NCBI GenBank assembly: GCA_017455785.1
Contig: JAFSYZ010000146.1
Span: 1 to 7,124 of the forward strand
From: Candidatus Methanomethylophilaceae archaeon
GTDB taxonomy: Archaea > Thermoplasmatota > Thermoplasmata > Methanomassiliicoccales > Methanomethylophilaceae
Reading direction: 5' to 3'
Length of the DNA stretch: 7,124 nucleotides
Below, piece by piece: positions 1 to 6,042 of this stretch. The notes beneath the pieces are model-generated. The model was not told where the DNA came from. It did no database searches and saw nothing but the letters and a program-made list of their open reading frames with translations. The position numbers and the translations under genes were made by a program. Numbering within the stretch: position 1 is the stretch's first letter; each line of letters begins with the position of its first letter.

Positions 1-436
1 GCTGCTGTCTTTCGACAGGGAGTTGACATACGAGAAGATCAACAAGGGTTACATGTTCATCAAGAACGGGGCGGAATACATCGCGACACATCCCGACGAT
101 CTGTGCCCGACGGAGGATGATTACGATGTGGACATCGGTGCATTCATCGCCATGTACTCCCATCTTTTGAGAAAAGAGCCGTTGATAATCGGCAAGCCCA
201 ACCGTCTACTCCTGGACATGGCCGCATCCGAGATGGGGATACCCGCAGACAGCATAGCCATGGTGGGGGACCGTCTCTACACCGATATGAAGATGGCGTA
301 CGACAACGGCCTAGATTCCATACTCGTTCTCACCGGAGAGACCTCGCTTGATGATCTCAAGGATTCGGATATCAGGCCTACTTACGTTCTTGATTCCGTA
401 GCGGACATCATGTCCACGGTATTCGGGAAGAGATGA
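1..436 (+). CDS. HAD-superfamily hydrolase, subfamily IIA (NagD-like phosphatase), 3' part
   Basis: The gene enters from the left edge; its reading frame begins at base 2 and its start codon is outside the window. What remains is the end of the cap domain and the C-terminal half of the HAD core. Visible landmarks are FDRELTYEK near the start, IATHPD followed by PTE, the motif III lysine in IGKPN (GKP at 191-199), and the motif IV acidic loop GDRLYTD (266-286), followed by LVLTGET. In the family, these last motifs help hold phosphate and Mg2+. The nucleophile DxD motif should lie in the missing N-terminal part. Family members are soluble Mg2+-dependent phosphatases acting on small phosphorylated metabolites such as sugar phosphates or phosphoglycolate; the true substrate cannot be told. 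The TTG at 23 is an internal Leu codon, not a start, because homology-like sequence continues upstream of it. It ends in TGA, 138 nt before the next gene, so it probably belongs to a separate transcript. Family assignment is firm, function is not. Confidence 0.9.
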   Translation, partial: LLSFDRELTYEKINKGYMFIKNGAEYIATHPDDLCPTEDDYDVDIGAFIAMYSHLLRKEPLIIGKPNRLLLDMAASEMGIPADSIAMVGDRLYTDMKMAYDNGLDSILVLTGETSLDDLKDSDIRPTYVLDSVADIMSTVFGKR

Positions 437-455
437 CTTGTAATGAGTGAATTTA

Positions 456-498
456 GGCGAAGGATACGCATCTGCCATATCTTTTCAGATTGTTCTGA
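456..498 (+). terminator. possible transcription terminator region after the HAD gene
   Basis: Twenty bases after the HAD stop there is a bulged stem: GGC (456-458) pairs with GCC (474-476), and inside it GGAT (462-465) pairs with ATCT (470-473) with one wobble. It is followed by the pyrimidine run CTTTTC (481-486) and then a perfect 5-bp stem with a TTGT loop (485-498). Archaeal termination depends mainly on short U-runs, so CTTTTC plus the following T-rich bases is a plausible but weak stop signal. The stems may equally be chance. Confidence 0.25.
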
Positions 499-544
499 TC
501 CATATGTCGAAAAGTTCGTTCATTCGGGTCCTAATCAGTGATAC

Positions 545-553
545 TCTTTTATT
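545..553 (+). promoter_or_regulatory. TATA-like box for the 575-2278 gene (leaderless transcript)
   Basis: TCTTTTATT is the most TATA-like run before the gene. Its centre lies about 26 bases before the ATG at 575. That is the usual archaeal distance from TATA centre to transcription start, so the mRNA would begin at or next to the start codon. The lack of any purine-rich Shine-Dalgarno sequence in front of the ATG agrees with a leaderless message. The match to the TATA consensus is only moderate. Confidence 0.45.
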
Positions 554-556
554 GAC

Positions 557-574
557 AAGGGTAGGTTCACCCTT
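557..574. promoter_or_regulatory. inverted repeat abutting the start codon; possible operator
   Basis: AAGGGT (557-562) and ACCCTT (569-574) form a perfect 6-bp dyad around a 6-base spacer. It ends at the base before the ATG. It lies between the TATA-like box and the predicted start of transcription, a common place for an archaeal repressor to block RNA polymerase. The dyad is seen directly; its use as an operator is inferred, and no regulator is encoded in the visible sequence. Confidence 0.4.
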
Positions 575-2278
575 ATGCCTTACAGGATTAACGTCTATAA
601 CGAAAAGGACGGGATTTTGACTGAAGATAAAGAAAGCAGGCATCTGCTGTACGTGGACCAGGCCGAGAAGGCGATCATAACCTTCGAGATGGACATGTTT
701 GTATGCTACCTGTACAGGCTATTCACGGATGAGGCATTCAAGGACAAGGCGGAGGATCTCAGGGAGAGACTGAGGAACGGTGACGATCTGTCCGATGACG
801 AGAGGGACAAGATCGACCTGATCTACGAGGATATCCTGGCACTGGCAGAGTTCTATCAGAACCGCATAACATCACAAGGCGATCCCGCCATAGAGAGGAT
901 GATGACTCATCTGCGTTATTCCGCTGCATACCTGCTCAGGGTGGATCAAAGCCGTGCTGGCAAACATGAGCACCCGAGGAGCAACAAGAAGCTCAATACG
1001 GCATTGTTCAGACATGACCAGAAGGACGACCTTAGGGACATATCACATCTGGATTACAACGGTCTCGACCTCAAGAAGATGGTCTCCGGTACGGAGTTGG
1101 ACAGCGCAAGGATGACGGAGGTCCTGGAAAAGGTCCACGGTAAGGCCGTTCCGGAGTACTACAGCAGGATCCTGTCGTCGATGGACGGCAAAGGATCGTT
1201 CTATGTCCGTTTGAAGGACGAGGACAATGTCGGCATATGGAACTCACTGGTCCCCGGAGGCCTCTACAGATTCAAGTCGAAGTCCTATGCCCCGCTCTTC
1301 ACGCTTATCAGATCAATAGAGGAGAAGGTCCCCGAGAGCATCATGGCTACCATAGATCTGGACTACAAGGACCTATGCAACGGTACCATCAGGATGATGG
1401 CGCCTGCGATGGGCAGGATCAGGAACAGGGATGAGAACCTGGAGAGCTCACTGAGCACACCCGAGTCCGTTTCCGAGGGTCATGACGAGGCGGTCATCAA
1501 GGACGCGATGTTCTTCATCAGGATGCTCGACTGCATATTCGGTAACTCCATCAACGAGAGGGGAAAGGTAGAGCTGGCACTGTCATTCGAGGGAATGATC
1601 CGCCTGCTCGATTCCAAACTGTTCGGTTGGAACTACGATGTTCCCCAGTCGGTCTTCTGCACCGAGTCAAGGATGCCTTTCGAGATCTTCAGGGACGGTA
1701 TCGATCGTATCTCCGAGAATGGGGTGATCATGATGGAGTCCATCAAGATCGGACAGTCGGTGTGGACGGTCGGCAAGAGGATGAAGGAAGGCAACAGACC
1801 ACTGGGAGGAGTGTGCAGCGTACCTGAGCCGGAATACCTCAGCAAGGAGGATCTGCCTGGGTTCCTGGATAATGTGAAGGAACCAGTCATCATCGTCACC
1901 GACCTGGCGGGCATGGACGATCTGGTGTCGTATCTGTCATCGTTCACCAAGGTCTCCGACAAGGCTAAGGTCAAATTCGTGGCGGTCGCGGACGAGAACA
2001 TCAGGATGATGTTCATCAACTCGCTGATACCGTACACCACATTGACGGTGGTGAACAGGAAGAACATCTTCGATATGCTCACCCTTTACAACCTCAAGCT
2101 CATGCGCTCCATGGCCGAATCCTATCAGAAGGCATTCGCTTCGGAGTTGGGTGTCGATACGAACGCGCTCTGCGACATCGAGGCCAAGGATTTCAGGACG
2201 GTGTTCTACAAGACATACGCATCTTACGCCAAGGCCCTCATCGACGACGTCGAGAGAGTGGAATCATACTTCCTTTGA
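575..2278 (+). CDS. uncharacterised 567-aa protein upstream of condensin operon
   Basis: I do not recognise this protein. It has no signal peptide and no clear membrane segment, so it should be cytoplasmic. Residues 1-30 may form a small strand-rich start. Residues about 31-125 look mostly helical and charged, with an acidic DDLSDDERDKID stretch at 70-81. Residues about 125-160 are a basic, polar linker (HEHPRSNKK). Residues 205-260 contain strands (SFYVRLKD, GGLYRFKSKSYAPLFTLI). Residues about 383-505 alternate strands and helices: GVIMMESI, then GGVCSV, then EPVIIVTDLAG (436-446), KVKFVAVAD (465-473) and TLTVVNRK (489-496). This resembles a Rossmann or degenerate RecA-like fold; VIIVTD looks like a Walker B strand, but no Walker A loop is visible. 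The last 60 residues are helical. The start at 575 is chosen because the dyad and TATA-like box fit a leaderless ATG there. Codon use matches its neighbours, so there is no sign of recent transfer. It ends 155 nt before smc, which appears to have its own promoter, so a shared role with condensin is not implied. Confidence 0.88.
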   Translation: MPYRINVYNEKDGILTEDKESRHLLYVDQAEKAIITFEMDMFVCYLYRLFTDEAFKDKAEDLRERLRNGDDLSDDERDKIDLIYEDILALAEFYQNRITSQGDPAIERMMTHLRYSAAYLLRVDQSRAGKHEHPRSNKKLNTALFRHDQKDDLRDISHLDYNGLDLKKMVSGTELDSARMTEVLEKVHGKAVPEYYSRILSSMDGKGSFYVRLKDEDNVGIWNSLVPGGLYRFKSKSYAPLFTLIRSIEEKVPESIMATIDLDYKDLCNGTIRMMAPAMGRIRNRDENLESSLSTPESVSEGHDEAVIKDAMFFIRMLDCIFGNSINERGKVELALSFEGMIRLLDSKLFGWNYDVPQSVFCTESRMPFEIFRDGIDRISENGVIMMESIKIGQSVWTVGKRMKEGNRPLGGVCSVPEPEYLSKEDLPGFLDNVKEPVIIVTDLAGMDDLVSYLSSFTKVSDKAKVKFVAVADENIRMMFINSLIPYTTLTVVNRKNIFDMLTLYNLKLMRSMAESYQKAFASELGVDTNALCDIEAKDFRTVFYKTYASYAKALIDDVERVESYFL

Positions 2279-2294
2279 TGCCCTAAGGGCATCA
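2276..2294 (+). terminator. stem-loop spanning the stop codon of the 567-aa gene
   Basis: TGATGCCC (2276-2283) and GGGCATCA (2287-2294) are perfect complements separated by TAA. The stop codon TGA forms the base of the 5' arm. It may act as an mRNA 3'-end structure or a weak terminator. No T-run follows, so it is not a classic terminator. Confidence 0.4.
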
Positions 2295-2296
2295 TC

Positions 2297-2319
2297 GGAA
2301 CCCCCGATTCCTGGGTTTC
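2297..2319 (+). other. second stem-loop in the intergenic region
   Basis: GGAACCC (2297-2303) can pair with GGGTTTC (2313-2319), seven pairs including one G-U, around a 9-base loop. It starts two bases after the previous stem-loop and ends next to the dyad at 2320. It may be part of a structured 3' end of the upstream mRNA. The pairing is directly visible but could be chance. Confidence 0.3.
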
Positions 2320-2337
2320 ATGTCCGTTTTCGGACAT
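2320..2337. promoter_or_regulatory. palindrome overlapping the smc promoter; possible operator
   Basis: ATGTCCG (2320-2326) and CGGACAT (2331-2337) are perfect 7-base arms around TTTT. The right arm runs into the TATA-like box and covers the position of the TFB recognition element. A protein bound here would compete with, or help recruit, the basal factors TBP and TFB. As RNA it would form a hairpin with a UUUU loop, so part of a terminator for the upstream gene is the alternative reading. Confidence 0.5.
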
Positions 2338-2347
2338 ATATTTAAAT
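2337..2347 (+). promoter_or_regulatory. TATA box of the smc-scpA-scpB operon
   Basis: TATATTTAAAT is the strongest archaeal TATA-like run in the window, set in an otherwise mixed-base region. With the usual spacing of about 26 bases from its centre, transcription would start near 2366-2370. This gives a leader of about 65 nt before the smc GTG. A weaker alternative, TCTTTATTA (2355-2363), would move the start to about 2385. Confidence 0.6.
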
Positions 2348-2368
2348 CCGTGCGTCTTTATTACTAAT

Positions 2369-2429
2369 TGCGCGCATGCGCATAAGTGGGATGCAGAACG
2401 GGAGACCGTAATCGCCCTCGGACGGGGTG
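2369..2429 (+). promoter_or_regulatory. structured smc mRNA leader with three small hairpins and a possible upstream ORF
   Basis: Three stems lie in a row. TGCGC pairs with GCGCA (2369-2373 with 2378-2382, loop GCAT). ACGG pairs with CCGT (2398-2401 with 2406-2409) around GAGA, a GNRA tetraloop. CGCCC pairs with GGGTG (2413-2417 with 2425-2429, one G-U), and its 3' arm covers most of the ribosome-binding site. An ATG at 2376 opens an 11-codon frame (MRISGMQNGRP) ending in TAA at 2409-2411, 22 bases before the smc start. Structure and ORF are visible; a control function is inferred. Confidence 0.35.
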
Positions 2430-2432
2430 GAG
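2426..2432 (+). promoter_or_regulatory. ribosome-binding site that decides the smc start
   Basis: GGTGGAG precedes the GTG at 2434 by one base at its end; GGTG matches the part of the archaeal Shine-Dalgarno sequence complementary to the 16S 3' end (GGAGGTGA). It supports GTG 2434 rather than the in-frame GTG at 2386, which has no such site before it. Its spacing is tight. Confidence 0.5.
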
Positions 2433-2433
2433 T

Positions 2434-5400
2434 GTGTATTTAAAAAGAGTCGATATGGAGAACTTCAAGTCTTTCGGAGGTAAGATATCGGTACCTCTGA
2501 TGGAGGGCTATATGGGAATAACCGGACCCAACGGTTCCGGTAAGTCGAACATCACCGATGCGATCATGTTCGTATTAGGGCCCAGGAGTCCCAAGGTTGT
2601 CCGTGCCGGTAGGCAGACCGACCTGATCCATAACGGCAACAAGGCATCCGGAAAGGCGGACCATATGAAGGTCACCCTGATCTTCGACAATACCGACCGC
2701 ATGCTCGCGTGGGACGCCGATGAGGTGAGGTTCACACGTATAGTCAAGATGGCCGGTAACGGCGTCGATTACAACGCATCGTTCTACATCAACGACCAGA
2801 GATCCAATGCGGCAGAGTTCGATTCCCTGTTCGAGAGGGCCAGGATCAGTTCTGACGGTTACAACTTCGTCAGACAGGGAGATGTCACCGACATCACCAA
2901 GATGGGTGCCGTAGAGAGGCGCCGTGTCATAGACAGGATCTCCGGTATCGAATCGTATGATGCCGACATAGCATCCGCACAGAAGGAGAGGGCGCAGGCA
3001 GACCAGAACATCAAGGACACGGAGATCGTCATAAACGAGCTGAACACACAGCTCAAACAGCTGCAGAAGGACATGGAAGCGGCGAAGAGGCACATAGAGC
3101 TCAAGGAGAAGCTGGACCTCGCGAACGCACAGCTGAAGTACAGGCAGCGCGAGATCGAGCAGGCCAAGGTGACGAATACCGCGGAAGCGATAACGAAGAT
3201 GCAGCAGGATGTCGAGCGTCTCCAGAAGAAGAAGGACGAACTCAAGGATAAGTACGACAGACTGGATGCAGAGATCAAGACCACCGAGGACGAGATAAGC
3301 GCCCGTGTGGGCCCGGAATACGGGAAGATCAAGCAGGATATCGAGGACGTCAAGGTCAAGAAGGCAATAGCCGACAACGACATCTCCACCGGCCAGGATT
3401 CCATATCCACATTGGATGAGGATCTGGAGCTCATCAACGAGGAGGCACAGGAGAACGATGCACAGTTGTCCAGCTGTCAGCAGTCCATCAACGAGGTCAA
3501 GGTCAAGATCGACGAGAAGGATGCGAAGCTCAAAGAGGCCAAGGAAGAGGAGGCGCGCATCAGGGCCGAGATGAACAGTATCGGCGGGGAGCATGCCAAA
3601 CTCGACGAGAGGCTCAGAACTCTTGAAGGGGACATAGAGAAGAAGGCCGATGAGGAATCCAAGTCGAGTGCCGCACTGAACACCGCAGAGGCCATGGATG
3701 AAGAGGCCTCAAGGCAGATCGCTTCATTGGAATCCAACATATCAACTAACGATTTCGAGATCAAGGATGCCGAGTACAACCTCTCGGAGATAAAGAGAGA
3801 AGCGGGACCGATGGCCGACCTTGACGATTACAAATCGAAGATCCTCAAGCTGAAGGCTGAGGAGAGCGAGTTGGAGAAGCAGGCGGGCGATGTAAGGAAC
3901 GCTATCTCCAGATTGAACGACAAGTACAACACGCTCATGATCGACAAGAAGGCCTCCGAGAAGGCCGGTCGCGGCAACGAGGCCGTGATGGCCGTGCTGG
4001 CGATGAGGGACCGCGGAGATGTCAGAGGCATACACGGGACCATTGCACAGTTGGGTACTGTCGAGAAGGAGTACGAGACCGCTTTGGCCATCGCGGCAGG
4101 CGGAAAGATGCAGGCCGTCGTGGTCGATACCGACGAGGTGGCATCACAGATCATATCCATCCTGAAGAGGGAGGGATACAGCAGGGTGACGTTCCTGCCG
4201 CTGAACAAGATGATCGAAGGCAAACCGCGTGCCAAGGCCATCATGACAAGGCCGCAGACGCTGGGATATGCCACTGATCTGATAGACTTCAAACCGGAGT
4301 ACGCAGCAGCGTTCTGGTATGTCTTCCAGGACACTTTGGTCATGGAGAACCTCAACGATGCGAGACGCGTGATGGGCGGCATCAGGATAGTGACGAAGGC
4401 CGGTGACCTCATCGATCCGTCGGGAGCCATGACGGGAGGAACTGTCAGACCTACCGCCTCCATGAAGTTCGGTGATTCATCACAGTCGGAACTGGACAAG
4501 GTCGCCGCCGAGCTCAGCAACGCAAGGGCATCGCTCTCCAGCATCACTGACAGACTTAACGGTGTGCGCGGCAGCATACGCGAATGCGACGATGCCATGA
4601 GGGAGGCCGGCACAGGCGATATAGAACTGAAGGGTAAGATCGCGGGTTACGAGGCACAGCTGAGGGCCCTCAGGGATACGAAGAAGCGTCTCCAGAAGGA
4701 ACTGGATGATAAGAAGGCCGCGTATGAGATAGCGAAGGCTGACAAGACCAAACTCAAGGACAGTCATGCCAAGATAAGCGCGGAGCTCGAGGGGATGAAG
4801 ACCGAGAGGGCGAAGATAAGGCAGCGCATGACCGAGATAGCCCCTGTCGAGGTGCAGCAGAGGCTGAACAACGCCATGGGTACCATAGTCACGGTCAGCA
4901 ACGATCTGACCACCCTGAGGGAGGAGCTGTCCTCATTCGTCTCCGAGAAGTCGAAATATGACAGTGAGAAGACCCGCCTCGATGGAGAGGTGGCAAGGAT
5001 CGCCAAAGAGAAGGATTCCATCGCTGAGAACATGAAGAAGGCTCAGGAGGAATCCGACAGGCTCAAGGTGGAACTCGAGGGCCTCAGGAAGATCGAGAGG
5101 GAGATGGAGTCCGGTATCCAGGAACTCCGTGACAAGAAGGACCAGCTCATAATCGACAGGCAGAAGGCCGATTCTGACAGGGACAAGGCCATCGGTGACA
5201 TAGAGACCAAGACAGGTCTGATGCAGACATACCAGGCCGAACTGATAACGTTCAATGCCAATGTCGAAAGGCTCAACGAGGAGATCAAGGAGATCAAGAT
5301 CGAGGTCACGATGCCCGTACCGTCCGAGGAGACACTCAAGCGCAGCATAAGGTACTGCGAGGACAAGATCGCCGAACTCGGTAACGTGAACATGCGTGCC

Positions 5401-6042
5401 ATTGATGATTACAACGAGCGCAGTGAGAGGCATGCACGCCTTACAGCCGATGTGAACAAACTCAATGCGCAGATAAACGAACTCGATGCACTGATGAACG
5501 ACCTGAACTCCAAGAAGAAGGGACTGTTCATGGACGTGTACAACGGTGTGAGCGAGAACTTCAAGATCATCTTCAACGAGATATCCGGAGGAGGGGAGGC
5601 CTACATGTCCCTGGAGGACGAGGAGGATCCGTTCAACGGAGGTCTGTTGATCAATGCGAAACCGAGGAACGGTAAGATGCTGAAGCTGGAGGCGCTGTCG
5701 GGAGGGGAGAAGTCACTCACCGCACTGGCGTTCATCTTCGCCATCCAGGAGCACCAGCCATCACCGTTCTATGTACTTGACGAGGTGGACATGTTCCTAG
5801 ATTCCGTTAACGCGGAGATTGTCGCGGACAGGATCCAGAAGTCGTCATCGAAGACACAGTTCATACAGGTGTCACTGAGGAACGTGGCACTCAAGAAGGC
5901 CGATCATCTGATCGGTGTCACAAGGCCCCCCAACGGGGTCAGCAAAGTCATCATCCAGCCTGACCTGGCGGAGATATCGAAGTACGAGAAAGAGGCCATG
6001 GAGAGGCTGGAGAAGAACGAGAAGAAGGAAGGGATAGAATGA
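2434..6042 (+). CDS. smc: chromosome segregation ATPase SMC (condensin)
   Basis: A full-length 1202-aa SMC, the ATP-driven motor that dimerises, traps DNA and shapes and segregates the chromosome together with ScpA and ScpB. Counting from GTG 2434, it starts in the standard way (VYLKRVDMENFKSFGG). The Walker A loop GPNGSGKSN is at 31-39, a likely R-loop arginine at 57 and the Q-loop glutamine at 148. The first coiled-coil arm spans about 170-505. The hinge is about 525-675, with the glycine cluster GAMTGG at 664-669. The return coil runs from about 680 to 1045. The head closes with signature LSGGEKS (1088-1094), Walker B VLDEVD with catalytic Glu 1117, and the D-loop LD at 1122-1123. The switch position reads VSLRNV, Leu 1148 where bacterial SMCs have His, as in many archaeal and eukaryotic SMCs, so this is a lineage trait rather than damage. 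All ATPase motifs are intact. An in-frame GTG at 2386 would add 16 residues (GCRTGDRNR...) before the conserved start and is rejected. Confidence 0.97.
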   Translation: MYLKRVDMENFKSFGGKISVPLMEGYMGITGPNGSGKSNITDAIMFVLGPRSPKVVRAGRQTDLIHNGNKASGKADHMKVTLIFDNTDRMLAWDADEVRFTRIVKMAGNGVDYNASFYINDQRSNAAEFDSLFERARISSDGYNFVRQGDVTDITKMGAVERRRVIDRISGIESYDADIASAQKERAQADQNIKDTEIVINELNTQLKQLQKDMEAAKRHIELKEKLDLANAQLKYRQREIEQAKVTNTAEAITKMQQDVERLQKKKDELKDKYDRLDAEIKTTEDEISARVGPEYGKIKQDIEDVKVKKAIADNDISTGQDSISTLDEDLELINEEAQENDAQLSSCQQSINEVKVKIDEKDAKLKEAKEEEARIRAEMNSIGGEHAKLDERLRTLEGDIEKKADEESKSSAALNTAEAMDEEASRQIASLESNISTNDFEIKDAEYNLSEIKREAGPMADLDDYKSKILKLKAEESELEKQAGDVRNAISRLNDKYNTLMIDKKASEKAGRGNEAVMAVLAMRDRGDVRGIHGTIAQLGTVEKEYETALAIAAGGKMQAVVVDTDEVASQIISILKREGYSRVTFLPLNKMIEGKPRAKAIMTRPQTLGYATDLIDFKPEYAAAFWYVFQDTLVMENLNDARRVMGGIRIVTKAGDLIDPSGAMTGGTVRPTASMKFGDSSQSELDKVAAELSNARASLSSITDRLNGVRGSIRECDDAMREAGTGDIELKGKIAGYEAQLRALRDTKKRLQKELDDKKAAYEIAKADKTKLKDSHAKISAELEGMKTERAKIRQRMTEIAPVEVQQRLNNAMGTIVTVSNDLTTLREELSSFVSEKSKYDSEKTRLDGEVARIAKEKDSIAENMKKAQEESDRLKVELEGLRKIEREMESGIQELRDKKDQLIIDRQKADSDRDKAIGDIETKTGLMQTYQAELITFNANVERLNEEIKEIKIEVTMPVPSEETLKRSIRYCEDKIAELGNVNMRAIDDYNERSERHARLTADVNKLNAQINELDALMNDLNSKKKGLFMDVYNGVSENFKIIFNEISGGGEAYMSLEDEEDPFNGGLLINAKPRNGKMLKLEALSGGEKSLTALAFIFAIQEHQPSPFYVLDEVDMFLDSVNAEIVADRIQKSSSKTQFIQVSLRNVALKKADHLIGVTRPPNGVSKVIIQPDLAEISKYEKEAMERLEKNEKKEGIE

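Noticed and set aside
23..25. TTG as the start of the HAD gene
   Set aside because: The frame is open to the window edge and residues before it (LLSFDRE) belong to the conserved family pattern, so the gene starts outside.
2372..2381. GCGCATGCGC palindrome as an operator
   Set aside because: It overlaps the leader hairpin and lies downstream of the predicted transcription start; a 10-base alternating GC palindrome is weak evidence on its own.
2386..2433. Upstream in-frame GTG as smc start, adding 16 residues
   Set aside because: The extension is Arg/Gly-rich and unlike any SMC start, the conserved protein begins at GTG 2434, and a GGTGG site precedes 2434 but not 2386. A start of transcription near 2385 from the weaker TATA-like run would be needed to revive it.
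2575..3594. Long open frame on the minus strand inside smc (339 codons)
   Set aside because: It mirrors the coding frame of smc; its product is a low-complexity Leu/Val-rich string expected from reverse-reading a coiled-coil gene, with no promoter or ribosome-binding site.
3828..4613. Minus-strand open frame of 261 codons in the smc hinge region
   Set aside because: Shadow of the smc frame with Ser-rich composition and no independent coding signal.
5872..5910. Missing switch histidine in SMC as a sign of an inactive ATPase
   Set aside because: The VSLR form with Leu is familiar from archaeal and eukaryotic SMC heads, and Walker A, Walker B, signature motif and Q-loop are all intact.
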